Source: Flavobacterium psychrophilum (GTDB lineage Bacteria > Bacteroidota > Bacteroidia > Flavobacteriales > Flavobacteriaceae). From it: 22,244 nt of DNA. Below are positions 11,556-20,915 of the stretch, one piece after another (positions within the stretch are counted from its first letter, which is position 1; each line of letters begins with the position of its first letter). The notes beneath the pieces were generated by a model, which did not search any database, had not been told where the DNA came from, and was given only the letters and a program-made list of their open reading frames with translations. The stretch covers positions 1-22,244 of the forward strand of contig CAMDGJ010000017.1 of NCBI GenBank assembly GCA_945897545.1, written 5' to 3'. The translations under genes and the position numbers were made by a program.

Positions 11556-14252
11556 TTACTCAATCATAATCTTTCTCTCTTCTTTTCTTTCCCCATCAAT
11601 CACAGTAAGTAAGTACAAACCAGAGGTTATGTTCTTTAATTGAATGTTTTGATTAAAGCTAGAACTATTTTTCTTGTATTTGTTTTCAAAGATTTTTCTA
11701 CCTAATAAATCGTGGACTAAAACTTTGACATCATTTTCAGATTGGCTTGAAAATTGAATATTGAATTGACCTTTACTTGGATTTGGGTACATTATAAAAT
11801 TAGATAAACTCAAGTTGTTTATTCCTAATGATGTAAAAGTTTTTGTACATATTGTTATTGAGGAGGCATTAAGATTACCTACATCACCACTTCCATTATC
11901 TCGGAATCGTAATGTCCAAGTGTTTTCTGGATTTTGACCATTAAAAGCACTTAAAGATTGTGATGGAACTACAGTTTGTAAAGCAGTAGAAGTACAATTA
12001 ATCAAGCTTCCTGCGTCGTCATAAAGTAAGTTTAAATTTGAGCCACAACCATTATTGAGCAGCTTTACAGTTGTTCCTTGAGGACTAATCATTTCTATTT
12101 GAACATCAGGCATAAAGGTATGCTGTATTGCTATAGCAACATTAACATCTACGATTGTGGCTAAAGAAGTAGGAACATTTATGGTTCTAGTCGAATAGGT
12201 GGCTACATTATCAGGAATGACAATTGGTGTAGAATTAAAAGTGTAAGTATTGCATTCTGATGTTACCAAATAACCAATTGCAAATACTTTACTATTCACT
12301 GCATAAAATATATTTGCAGTAGGTTCGATTAACAATCTACAATTAGTTGCTGAGATATTTGGAGCAGTAATAATTTCGGAACCATCATTCGGAGTGTTCG
12401 AAGCCAATGTTATTGGAAAAGTTAAACCTCCATCGGTCGATAGTTTTATATTGACGTTGGCAGCTCCAATTAAAGTCTCGGATCCATTCACGCTCCAAGT
12501 AATGGTTTGATTCGATGCTTGATTCCATCCAATATTATCTGTATTTTGAGAGGTTACCGCAAACGGACCTACTGTGCCGCTTACATTAACAATCATATCA
12601 TCTGTATTGGTTTGAGCAGTACCTGTTACAGCATTATCTCTCCCAGTTAAGAAGAAATTCAAGGTTCTTTCTATGTTGGATACTGATTCCCATTGTGTTG
12701 TTAGGGTGTTAGCTAATACATCTTTTAAAGCAGGCATGTATCTTATAGGTGAACTGCCAGGTTTTAAGGATCTAAAAAGAGGACCATCTGGTTTGGTAGG
12801 ATAGCATATACTATTGGCATCAGTAGCAGTTACTGCATTGTCGCTTTCTTCCCAAGTATAGCTTACTGAGTCTCCATTTGGATCTGAGCCTGTTCCTTTT
12901 AAAATAAATGCAGTTCCTTTTGGAATAGTATAATCTAATCCAGCATTAATAATTGGAGGGCTATTGGTAATAGGTATGTTAGTTGAACAAGTTTTTGAGG
13001 CTAGATTGCTCTGAATTTGTTGAACACTATTTACGCTATAGTAGTCATCAGAATGAGGTTGAACATTCAATGTTAGAGGACTCACGACTCCTGCATATCC
13101 CATAATTGTAGAACCACTTCCAGGCTCAATATTAGCACCTGTTCCCTCAACTTTGTATGAAAAAGTGTGATTCCCTCCTAATTGATGACCCATTTCGTGG
13201 GCAACAACATCAATATCAAAATCAGGACCTTCAGGAGTGTTTCTATAGGGTGCTGACCATCCGCTTCCTTTTGCTCTTGGAGTTGAAGGGGTAGGGTTGG
13301 TGCATATACAGCCTATGCAACCTGCATTGCCACCACCCCCGGAACCGCTTAACAGATGACCAACATCATAGCCACTATTTCCAATATAAGAGGTTAATGT
13401 ATTTTGTAATTCTAAATTCCAAGTGGCTCCACTAGCATTGTCAGCACCTGTTGCGGAATCAGAATAAGGATCGGTAAGAGGGTCTAAGTATACTAACAAA
13501 TCATTATTTGCTATGATTTCAAACTTCACAGCTAAATCTTTTCCAAGAATTCCATTTATTCTTGTCATAGAAGCATTCATACCAGCTAATGCTCCGGCTA
13601 AAGTTCCTCCGAAATAGTTAGAGTATTCTCCATTACACGATAAGGCTAGTCGAAAAGTTCTGAATACTTTATCGTTTGCCTTAATTTTACTTGCTTTATT
13701 TTGTAATAGTGTATTTAAAGCAACATCCTCTGTAGAGCAAGGAATAGGAGAATTTGCACTGGAGCGATTTTTAGAAGTAATTAGTTTATATACAGCTTTT
13801 GTTTTGGAAAAAGATTCTATAAATTCTGAGTCTTTGTCTGCTCTGACAACCATGGTTTGTAGGCCTCTTGGAGAATAACTAAAATATACTGTAGCGGTTC
13901 TATCGGTTATTCCTATTCCTTTGTATGATCGAATCTCAGGATATTTTGCCTGTAGCCCAGGTGCGAAATTAGAGTACTCTCTAACCATATACCTATCAAA
14001 CGTGCCATTAGCATTTGGAATGCTTATTTCAACGCTTCCATGTGTTGTTGTGCCTTGAATTTGAGTTAGGGTTTTTTGTAAACTACTTTCATCTAGTTGA
14101 AAAAAAAGATCGTCCTTCAGATCGTTTTGAATCTTTTTTTGATTTGTTGTAGGTAATTCTTGTTGATTAATTTTTTTCCAAAAAGTATCACTTTGGGCAT
14201 TAATCAGGAGTGGGAAAATTAATAGTATGACGGTTGGAATAAAGTTTTTCAT
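11556..14252 (-). CDS. secreted zinc metalloprotease with P-domain and T9SS sorting tail
   Basis: The start is ATG 14252, which begins a clean signal peptide (MKNFIPTVILLIFPLLINAQ); an in-frame ATG at 14309 would add 19 polar residues in front. The protein is 898 residues. After a propeptide-like region, a reprolysin/M12-type catalytic domain carries HEMGHQLGGNH (zinc ligands H352, H356, H362; catalytic E353) and a Met-turn, STIMGYAG (M384). An Ig/PKD-like stretch follows (about 430-480, INAGLDYTIPKGTAF), then a proprotein-convertase P-domain (about 667-805, HTFMPDVQIEMISPQGTTVK). The type A sorting domain (from about 820, YPNPSKGQFNIQF to IMIE) sends it through the type IX system. It should digest protein outside the cell, which fits the peptide importer next door. 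Confidence 0.92.
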   Translation of the reverse strand: MKNFIPTVILLIFPLLINAQSDTFWKKINQQELPTTNQKKIQNDLKDDLFFQLDESSLQKTLTQIQGTTTHGSVEISIPNANGTFDRYMVREYSNFAPGLQAKYPEIRSYKGIGITDRTATVYFSYSPRGLQTMVVRADKDSEFIESFSKTKAVYKLITSKNRSSANSPIPCSTEDVALNTLLQNKASKIKANDKVFRTFRLALSCNGEYSNYFGGTLAGALAGMNASMTRINGILGKDLAVKFEIIANNDLLVYLDPLTDPYSDSATGADNASGATWNLELQNTLTSYIGNSGYDVGHLLSGSGGGGNAGCIGCICTNPTPSTPRAKGSGWSAPYRNTPEGPDFDIDVVAHEMGHQLGGNHTFSYKVEGTGANIEPGSGSTIMGYAGVVSPLTLNVQPHSDDYYSVNSVQQIQSNLASKTCSTNIPITNSPPIINAGLDYTIPKGTAFILKGTGSDPNGDSVSYTWEESDNAVTATDANSICYPTKPDGPLFRSLKPGSSPIRYMPALKDVLANTLTTQWESVSNIERTLNFFLTGRDNAVTGTAQTNTDDMIVNVSGTVGPFAVTSQNTDNIGWNQASNQTITWSVNGSETLIGAANVNIKLSTDGGLTFPITLASNTPNDGSEIITAPNISATNCRLLIEPTANIFYAVNSKVFAIGYLVTSECNTYTFNSTPIVIPDNVATYSTRTINVPTSLATIVDVNVAIAIQHTFMPDVQIEMISPQGTTVKLLNNGCGSNLNLLYDDAGSLINCTSTALQTVVPSQSLSAFNGQNPENTWTLRFRDNGSGDVGNLNASSITICTKTFTSLGINNLSLSNFIMYPNPSKGQFNIQFSSQSENDVKVLVHDLLGRKIFENKYKKNSSSFNQNIQLKNITSGLYLLTVIDGERKEERKIMIE

Positions 14253-14330
14253 ATTTTGATTTGCTTTTATATATGTATTCAAATATAATTGTTTGTGTTT
14301 GATAATCAAGCATAAATATTTTATTTTTGT

Positions 14331-14365
14331 AAAAAAAAACCATCACGCAGGCGTGATGGTTTTTT
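14331..14365 (-). terminator. terminator of the SusCD operon
   Basis: CCATCACGC (14340-14348) and GCGTGATGG (14351-14359) form a perfect 9-bp stem, with nine As on the left and six Ts on the right. It is 18 bp after the last lipoprotein gene and looks bidirectional. Confidence 0.85.
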
Positions 14366-14382
14366 GAATTAGCTTTATAATA

Positions 14383-14877
14383 CTAGTATTCGTCTTCTAA
14401 GAATCCAGTTCTTTTGTGACCTACAAAAGTTAATTTCGTAGCAGGGTCATAACTGAATACAGCTTTAAAAGAAATTTTATCTACCTTGTGTCCAGCTTTT
14501 GATAATCCAGCACCTTTTTCGATTTTTCCTTCTGTAATGGTAACAGTTCCTGTATCGATAACGTTGGGTTGTGCTGTAGCAGTAAAAGTACCGTCAGCAA
14601 GATTTACAATGATTTTACATTTTATCCACCAACCATGTTTTGCATCATCTATCCACATCGTGTCATCGTTTGCTGATGTGTTGTATGTAGAATGTAATGC
14701 ATGATCAACTTGAACCGCACCAGCTGCATCTGTAATTGTAATGTACCAATCTCCAGCAAAATCTTGAGTGGTTGTTCCACCTGGATTTGGATCTCCAGCC
14801 TCATCACAAGATGAGAAAGAAGCAAATATAAGAATACCAAAAAGTACTTTTATAATATTGTTTTTTATTATTTTCAT
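14383..14877 (-). CDS. surface lipoprotein, Lipid_bd (PF12888)-like
   Basis: The 164-residue protein has a lipoprotein signal ending FASFSSC (C24). Acidic residues follow directly (DEAGD), the pattern that sends Bacteroidota lipoproteins to the cell surface. The mature part has DFAGDWYITITD, a WIDDAKHGWWIKCK stretch and the C-terminal FVGHKRTGFLEDEY. These resemble the putative lipid-binding family that accompanies SusC/SusD pairs. It is the last gene of the operon, 12 bp after the preceding one and followed by a strong terminator. In B. thetaiotaomicron, BT2261 occupies the comparable place and sits on the SusCD complex; equivalence here is inferred from gene order. Confidence 0.75.
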   Translation of the reverse strand: MKIIKNNIIKVLFGILIFASFSSCDEAGDPNPGGTTTQDFAGDWYITITDAAGAVQVDHALHSTYNTSANDDTMWIDDAKHGWWIKCKIIVNLADGTFTATAQPNVIDTGTVTITEGKIEKGAGLSKAGHKVDKISFKAVFSYDPATKLTFVGHKRTGFLEDEY

Positions 14878-14889
14878 TTTATGTTTTTT

Positions 14890-15630
14890 TTAGGGTTGTA
14901 CTTGAGTTAGTGTTGCTATGAATGTATAAGCTGTTGGTGCAACCCATGTACAGGTTAATACTAAAGTTTTTGTTGCTGCATTAACTGTTAAGTCAGTAAT
15001 TTTTGCAGTACCTCCAAAACCTGTATTTGTTAATGGGTTTCCAGGAAATAAAAAGGTATTAGTTGCGATATCTACAGCCTCTATTGTTCCTTTAGGAGTT
15101 ATGTATCCTAAACCTAGTGCTCTACCATATTCGTACCAGCCACCAAATGCATCAGATATTTCATATGTTCCATTAGTGTTTTTCCAGATATAAATATACT
15201 TGATGTTTCTATAAGCTGCACTTGGAGTAACCCCATTTCTGCTTATTGTACAAGTGTATAGTCCCTCAATACTATTCACTAAGTTTCCATTTTTATATAC
15301 AATAACCTTTCTGGATCCTGATCCAACAAAACCATCAGAATTTGTTGCACTATACGTTACAGCATATTCATCTACTTTGTTAGTGTCCATAGTGGTAGAT
15401 CCTCTATATTTTCCAGCCGCAGCTGTTGTATGAGGTATAACAACTGTTCCTGCTTTTGCAACTGCTCCTGGATCCACATATGCTGTGCCTTGAGGTACAA
15501 AATAAGGATTAGCTCCTGAAACTGTAATTATTGGAAAATAAGTTATTTTTGACACATCCGCTGTATCAACCGTTGTACAAGCGGTAAAAAAAACGCTTGC
15601 AATAAAAAGTGCTGTGATTATCTTTTTCAT
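14890..15630 (-). CDS. surface lipoprotein with Ig-like domain (DUF5011/DUF5012 type)
   Basis: I place the start at ATG 15630, where the lipoprotein signal begins (MKKIITALFIASVFFTAC, lipidated C18); an upstream in-frame ATG at 15654 would overlap susD and add a polar leader. An Ig-like module follows (about 30-110), with the family pattern VDPGAVAKAG, then VDEYAVTYSATNSDGFVGS and RKVIVYK. A beta-rich C-terminal domain contains DAFGGWYEYGRALGLGY. The ATG lies 11 bp after the susD stop. By operon position it corresponds to BT2262 in the BT2261-BT2264 peptide importer, where it would help capture ligand at the cell surface. That role is inferred. Confidence 0.75.
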   Translation of the reverse strand: MKKIITALFIASVFFTACTTVDTADVSKITYFPIITVSGANPYFVPQGTAYVDPGAVAKAGTVVIPHTTAAAGKYRGSTTMDTNKVDEYAVTYSATNSDGFVGSGSRKVIVYKNGNLVNSIEGLYTCTISRNGVTPSAAYRNIKYIYIWKNTNGTYEISDAFGGWYEYGRALGLGYITPKGTIEAVDIATNTFLFPGNPLTNTGFGGTAKITDLTVNAATKTLVLTCTWVAPTAYTFIATLTQVQP

Positions 15631-15641
15631 AATTTTAAGTT

Positions 15642-17072
15642 TTAATCCCACCAAACTGGGGTTGTTATTGGTATTAGTGCAGGAACATTTGTATTTGCAT
15701 TTCTCTCCGAAAGAGGATAGACCATTCTTCTTGGGAATAACCCTCCAGTAGTACCCGTTTTTGAATATGCAAATTGTCCAGCAATATATCCTCCAGCAGA
15801 TTGAGCAACAGCTGAAGTTTTTGGATAACCCGTTCTGTTTTTTTCAAAGAATGCTTCGGAGCCATTTCCTGGAAAACTAGCAATCCATTTCTGGGTGATA
15901 ATGGCCTCAACTTTTTGTTCCAATGTTCCCGCTGGATATGCATAAACACCTGCAATAAATGGAGCGCCAACTAAACCATGTCTAGTGAAATTAGCTAAAA
16001 CAGCGGCATCATATAGTGCTTTTGCTCCTGTGCCTCCATTAGCTCTTTCCATAGCTTCAGCTTGTAAAAATAAACTTTCTTCTTTAGTCATTAAAAAAGA
16101 CGGAGTCGTTGCGCTTAACTTTACTACAGCAATAGTTCCTGCACCAACTGGATTGTTATAATCCCCTTGGTTTAGAGCATTTCCTGCTAAGTAGTAAGCT
16201 GCTTTTCGAGGATCACTATTAATATCAAAGTAGGAAGCTAGAGTAGTACTCATTCTTAAGTTTGTTGCTACATTTAATCTTCTGTTATTGAATTCAAACA
16301 GCGGATTACTTTGATTAATTGCATCTGTAAATTGATTCATTCCAGCATCTACAGTTAAAAATTGCGTACTCGCAGCTACCATTTGAGCAATACCTGCGTT
16401 AGCAATTGCAGCTCTAGAACTGTATGTTTGACGCATAAATATTTTCAACTTCAACGTATTGGCAAATTTTGTCCAATTAGCCATATTACCTTGATAAATC
16501 AAATCATCATTTGCTGGCAAAGCGCCTTTCGACGAAGCTAAAGATTTTGAAAGAGCATCATTTAAATCTTCAATCATATAAGTGTAAACTTCTTCTCCAG
16601 TATTGAATTTTGGCTCTAATATTGAAATATTGTTTGCTTCTTTATATGGAATACTACCATACAAATCAGTTAATACTTGTGAAGCTTGAACTTCTAAAGT
16701 AGTAGCTATTAAATAATAGTTCCAGTTCTCTTCTGCTAATGCTCTTCTTTTCACGTTTCTGATGTCTCCTAAGGCATCATACATTCCGTTCCAAGTATAA
16801 TTATAGTCAGAAGTACCTACAGAATAATTGTCAATATCTTTATATTGATTTGCTGCATTACTTTGAGTCCAATATTGAGCCCACATACCACCTATGATTG
16901 CAATAGAAGCTCCCTCAGATCCAATTATACCTGTAATACCCGCTGGTAATTGTGCAGAAAGCGGAGCGCCACTTGGATTTAATGCATCTGGATCCCTATT
17001 GATATCTAAATCAGAACTACATCCTATGAAAGTAGTCGATAAAACTAATATACTAATTATAAATTTTTTCAT
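15642..17072 (-). CDS. SusD/RagB-family outer-membrane lipoprotein
   Basis: The 476 residues begin with a lipoprotein signal (MKKFIISILVLSTTFIGC, C18), followed by the SusD opening SSDLDINRDPDALNPS. Helical TPR-like pairs are visible (NWNYYLIATTLEVQASQVLTDLYGSIPY; MANWTKFANTLKLKIFMRQ), and the C-terminal region LYPLSERNANTN is typical of the SusD-like_2 group. SusD proteins form the lid of the SusC channel and bind the nutrient at the cell surface. The gene lies 12 bp after susC and upstream of two lipoproteins. The accompanying lipoproteins suggest peptide rather than glycan as ligand, but ligand specificity cannot be read directly. Confidence 0.93.
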   Translation of the reverse strand: MKKFIISILVLSTTFIGCSSDLDINRDPDALNPSGAPLSAQLPAGITGIIGSEGASIAIIGGMWAQYWTQSNAANQYKDIDNYSVGTSDYNYTWNGMYDALGDIRNVKRRALAEENWNYYLIATTLEVQASQVLTDLYGSIPYKEANNISILEPKFNTGEEVYTYMIEDLNDALSKSLASSKGALPANDDLIYQGNMANWTKFANTLKLKIFMRQTYSSRAAIANAGIAQMVAASTQFLTVDAGMNQFTDAINQSNPLFEFNNRRLNVATNLRMSTTLASYFDINSDPRKAAYYLAGNALNQGDYNNPVGAGTIAVVKLSATTPSFLMTKEESLFLQAEAMERANGGTGAKALYDAAVLANFTRHGLVGAPFIAGVYAYPAGTLEQKVEAIITQKWIASFPGNGSEAFFEKNRTGYPKTSAVAQSAGGYIAGQFAYSKTGTTGGLFPRRMVYPLSERNANTNVPALIPITTPVWWD

Positions 17073-17084
17073 TTTGTTTCTTTT

Positions 17085-20000
17085 TTAAAATGTTAGTTTA
17101 ATGCTAGCACCATAAGTTCTTTGCGTTGGATTTGCTCCAAATTCACCTTGCTCACTTGCTAATCCAGCTCCAAATGTTGATAATTCTGGATCAATATAAG
17201 GATTTCCTTCAGGAGTCCAAAGCGCTAAGTTTTTCCCATAAATGCTTATTGCTGCATTTTGAAGCCCCATTCTTTTAATCATAGTTGAAGGAAAGTTATA
17301 TGTTAATCCAACTGATCTTAGTCTAACAAATGTTTTGTCAATTACGTGTGTATTTTCTACACCAGGATTTTGTGCAGGATTCCAGAAATCAGTAACAGCA
17401 TCTGTTGTGATTGGGGTAGTGTTCTCTGAATAAGTTCCGTCTCCATTATCATTAACTGAGTTTGGAATAATAAACGTGTTTCTGTCATTATAGTTTGTCT
17501 CGATTCCATTACCTGTAAAATGGGACAATCTTTTTGTGTAAGAATACATTTCACCGCCTTCTTTCCAGTCAAGTCCAAATGTAAAAACAAAATTCTTAAA
17601 AGTCATTTTGTTATTTAAACCCATTACAAAATCTCTTTGAGAAGTACCAATAACTTCTTCATCGGCAGAAACTTCATAATAACCAGTTGCTGCATTTACT
17701 ATATATTGTCCTAGATCGTTTTTAAGAGGCATAAATGCAGAAAAAGTACCTAAAGGTTCTCCTTCAATAGCATTGAAAGTTACAGCGTAATTACTGGCAA
17801 GCAATTGTTTTTTAGTATCTCCTGCAATATTCACAACTTCAGATATATTTTTTGTAAAAGTAGTGGTGAAATCCCATTGAAAATTTGCTGTTCTTACAGG
17901 AACTAAATTTAACGAAATCTCAATTCCTTTGTTTTGTAAATCGATAATATTGGCTGTTTGAGATGCGTAGCCTGTAGAAGTAGCTAAAGGTCTTTGAAAT
18001 AAAACGTCTTTAGTTGTTTTATCGTACACAGCTAAATCCAAGTTCACTCTTTTTTTGAATAAATTTGTTTCAAAACCAAATTCAATTTCAGTAGTTCTCT
18101 CTGGTTTTAAAGTTGCATTCCCTAAAAGTCCACTAAATTCATACCCATTTACACCTCCAATAGGAAGCAATATATTTCCAAAACCAAGTCCTGCATTACC
18201 AGTAATCAAAGATGATTCTGTTTGATAAGGAGCGGTGTCATTTCCAAGTGTAGCATAACCAGCTCTTAGTTTCAAGAAATAATCTTGGTTATCTACTACA
18301 ATTCCACTTATACTTGCTGATGGATAAAAATAAGAATTGTTTCCAATAGGCAATGTCGATGTCCAGTCATTTCTACCAGTTAAAGTTAAGAAAACACGAT
18401 TTTTATATGATGTTTCAAAAGAACTAAATATGCTATATGATTTTCTTTCCGAGTTAGCTTGACCAACTACGGGCTTAATTGATGAGTTAGATAACTCATA
18501 ATAATTTGGAATATCCAAATTAGTTATAGAACCTGTTAAGCTGGAAGCCTTTCTTTGATTGGAGTTAAAACCAACTAGCGCATTTATTCCAAAATCTTCA
18601 TTGATAGTTCCAGTATAGTTTAAAATGAAATTCGAATCAAACTCAATATTTTCTATTGAAGTTTCTGTAACACCACCAACTACTTCATTTGCTCCTGATA
18701 ACGCTTGAGGCGAACCAGGGATGAATTTTACTATAGCTCCATAAGATTTAACCTTTTCTGTTCTATAATCACCACCAACTTGATAGCTAGCAGAAAAGTT
18801 TTTGTTAATTGTATAGGCTACATTAGCATTTCCAAAAAATCGATTGCCATCAATGATTGTAGCATTCTCCTTAACGGACCAATAGGGGTTGTTTGTATAA
18901 GGAGAAAAATAGTAGCTATTTGAATTATATGTATTATTAGTATAATCTTCTAGATCTACAACGCTAACATCTCTTGGAATTTGAAGCAATTCTTGGGTTA
19001 AAGTATTACCCTCCCCAGCATCAGCACCTTGACCAGTATTTACGGCATTTTGATTTTTTTTAACATAAGTAATAGTACCTTTAATACTCATTTTGCCTTC
19101 AGTAATACCTCCATTTAAACCTAATGTTTTTCTGTTATAACTATCTGCCCCAGTTGGAATTATACCATCGGAATTAACATCGTTAAAATTAATAGAGAAA
19201 TTTGATTTTTCACCACCACCACTTATTCTTACATTATTAGTAAAGGTACTTCCAAGTTCGAAAAAGTCTTTGATGTTGTTTTCTAAAGCAACATATGGTT
19301 TTATTTGTTGTGCGTCATTGATAATAGCACCCCATAATCTTACCTCTCCATTGAATTTAGGCCCCCAAGAACCATTTTCATTACTTGCCGTATTTGGACT
19401 ATTAGCCCAGTTAGACCATGATTTTCCATTCCATCCTTGTCCAAAATCATTTTGAAGATGAGGAATTCTAGCTACTTCAGCAAAATCAGACGAAGACATT
19501 AACTCTACTGATAATGCAGACTTGTTTTTTGCAGATTTTGTAGTAATCAAAATTACCCCATTTGAAGCTCTTGAGCCATATAAGGCAGATGCTGCTGCTC
19601 CTTTTAATATGGACATAGATTCAATATTATTTGGATCTATATCTCCAATCCCATTTCCTGCATCATAACTTCTTGTATTTCCAGTGCCGCTTGAACTACC
19701 ATTTGTGATTGGTGTGCCATCAACTACATACAATGGGCTTGCTCCAGAAAACGAATTGAAACCTCTAATAACAACTTTTGATGAAGCTCCAACTTGTGCA
19801 GGTGCAGTAATGTCAACACCAGCAACTTTGCCAGATAGAGATTCGAAAAGGTTAGTGTTTGTTACCTCAGTAAGCTCTTTTGAGCTAACATTAGAAGTAG
19901 CATAGCCTAATGCTCTTTTTTGTTTTTTAATACCAAAAGCGGTAACAACTACCCCTTCAAGTTCAACTGCATCACTTGCCATTTTAACATTGATTGTTGA

Positions 20001-20261
20001 AGAACCAGCCGTAACTTGTTGGGTTTTCATCCCAATAAAGCTAAAAATCAAGACTTGGCTTGATGTTGCTTTGATAGAAAATTTTCCATCAAAATCTGTT
20101 TGTGTGCCAGATTGTGTTCCTTTTACTAATACACTCACGCCTGGTAAAGGCATTCCTGCATTGTCAGAAACAACTCCTGAAACAACTCTCTCTTGCGCAA
20201 AAGTAATTTGCGCCACTAGTACTACTAATAGTACTAAGAATCCATTGAACTTTAGTTTCAT
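17085..20261 (-). CDS. SusC/RagA-family TonB-dependent outer-membrane transporter
   Basis: The 1058-residue transporter has a signal peptide (MKLKFNGFLVLLVVLVAQITFAQ). A carboxypeptidase-like regulatory domain follows (about 25-105, VSGVVSDNAGMPLPGVSVLV, DFDGKFSI), then the SusC signature ELEGVVVTAFGIKKQKRALGY. The plug is present (VVIRGFNSFSGASPLYVVDG, ILKGAAASALYGSRASNGVI). A long beta-barrel follows, ending in the aromatic terminus SIKLTF. Substrates cross the outer membrane using TonB energy. It is the first gene of a four-gene operon with SusD and two lipoproteins. The 148 bp upstream, to 20409, presumably hold the promoter, but no clear TTTG/TAnnTTTG pair was found and no anti-sigma/ECF gene is adjacent. 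Confidence 0.95.
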   Translation of the reverse strand: MKLKFNGFLVLLVVLVAQITFAQERVVSGVVSDNAGMPLPGVSVLVKGTQSGTQTDFDGKFSIKATSSQVLIFSFIGMKTQQVTAGSSTINVKMASDAVELEGVVVTAFGIKKQKRALGYATSNVSSKELTEVTNTNLFESLSGKVAGVDITAPAQVGASSKVVIRGFNSFSGASPLYVVDGTPITNGSSSGTGNTRSYDAGNGIGDIDPNNIESMSILKGAAASALYGSRASNGVILITTKSAKNKSALSVELMSSSDFAEVARIPHLQNDFGQGWNGKSWSNWANSPNTASNENGSWGPKFNGEVRLWGAIINDAQQIKPYVALENNIKDFFELGSTFTNNVRISGGGEKSNFSINFNDVNSDGIIPTGADSYNRKTLGLNGGITEGKMSIKGTITYVKKNQNAVNTGQGADAGEGNTLTQELLQIPRDVSVVDLEDYTNNTYNSNSYYFSPYTNNPYWSVKENATIIDGNRFFGNANVAYTINKNFSASYQVGGDYRTEKVKSYGAIVKFIPGSPQALSGANEVVGGVTETSIENIEFDSNFILNYTGTINEDFGINALVGFNSNQRKASSLTGSITNLDIPNYYELSNSSIKPVVGQANSERKSYSIFSSFETSYKNRVFLTLTGRNDWTSTLPIGNNSYFYPSASISGIVVDNQDYFLKLRAGYATLGNDTAPYQTESSLITGNAGLGFGNILLPIGGVNGYEFSGLLGNATLKPERTTEIEFGFETNLFKKRVNLDLAVYDKTTKDVLFQRPLATSTGYASQTANIIDLQNKGIEISLNLVPVRTANFQWDFTTTFTKNISEVVNIAGDTKKQLLASNYAVTFNAIEGEPLGTFSAFMPLKNDLGQYIVNAATGYYEVSADEEVIGTSQRDFVMGLNNKMTFKNFVFTFGLDWKEGGEMYSYTKRLSHFTGNGIETNYNDRNTFIIPNSVNDNGDGTYSENTTPITTDAVTDFWNPAQNPGVENTHVIDKTFVRLRSVGLTYNFPSTMIKRMGLQNAAISIYGKNLALWTPEGNPYIDPELSTFGAGLASEQGEFGANPTQRTYGASIKLTF

Positions 20262-20409
20262 TTTTAAATATTTTGAATTAGTAAAACAAAAATCTTAATA
20301 ATTTGTTAACTTTCCTAACGTTTTATTGATTTTTTTATGCGTGCATACAAAATTTAACATTTTAACATATAAAAGACGTATTGTTATAAAATATGTTTTT
20401 TTATGGGGT

Positions 20410-20625
20410 TTAAAATTCAATATTGTAATTTATAGAAATTAGAATGTTTTGAAATTTTAAGTTTTGACCTTTGATAAGCCCGTTTGCAAGGGATAATTTT
20501 AGAACTCCATTTTTTGTACGCAAACCTGTTCCTAGTCCGATTCCTGTTAAGTTTCCTTTGGTATTTGAGTTTTTGTCCTGATAATAGCCATAATCGGATA
20601 TATAGGTCTTGAGAAATAATACCAA
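20410..20625 (-). pseudogene. decayed 3' fragment of an Omp85-type gene
   Basis: The residues DYGYYQDKNSNTKGNL, GIGLGTGLRTKNGVLKLSLA and the end NIEF match the last ~60 residues of the Omp85 protein encoded at 21219-22244 (DYGYYQDKSSSNSGNL, GLGIGLGLQTKNGLLKISLA, KTNF). DNA homology begins near 20628, where ATTATTTCTCAAGACCTA is shared. About 11 bases are missing just after that, shifting the frame, so the apparent ATG at 20625 is an artefact. With no barrel before it, this is a remnant. Divergence is too high for a recent duplication of the neighbour. Confidence 0.8.
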
Positions 20626-20651
20626 ACGAAAATATGTTGTAGTCCGAATAG

Positions 20652-20915
20652 TTAAATATAATAATGACCTCTCATACTTTCCATTTCGATTACATCTATT
20701 TTTACATTATAAATTAATCTATGTTCTTGGTTTATTCTTCTTTACCAAGAACCAGATAGTTTATGTTTTAACTGTTCGGGCTTGCCAATACCTTCAAATG
20801 GATTTTCTTGTATGGCAATAATCAATTCTTTTATTTTATTTTGAATCGATTTATTTCCTGATTTCTTCCAAAACGTTACATCATCTACTGCAGCTGGTAA
20901 ATAGATTATTTCCAT
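20652..20915 (-). pseudogene. yoeB: YoeB-family toxin inactivated by a nonsense mutation
   Basis: The 87-codon frame matches YoeB/Txe mRNA-cleaving toxins: DDVTFWKKSGNKSIQNKIKE, NPFEGIGKPEQLKHKLSGSW, then RRINQEHRLIY and a C-terminal RGHYY. Codon 58 is TAA (20744-20742) between SGSW and RRIN, where family members have serine (SGFWSRRI in E. coli YoeB). TCA to TAA is a single-base change. The truncated 57-residue product would lack the catalytic Arg of HRL and the C-terminal His-Tyr. The rest of the frame is undamaged, implying a recent loss or an assembly error. It overlaps the antitoxin by 10 bases. Confidence 0.88.

Noticed and set aside
14253..14309. Upstream ATG adding 19 residues to the metalloprotease
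   Set aside because: The added residues are polar and would bury the signal peptide that begins at ATG 14252.
15631..15654. Upstream ATG of the Ig-like lipoprotein
   Set aside because: It overlaps the susD stop and precedes a complete lipoprotein signal starting at 15630.
20609..20821. A 70-codon plus-strand frame
   Set aside because: It is antisense to the YoeB pseudogene, whose minus-strand frame has clear family similarity.
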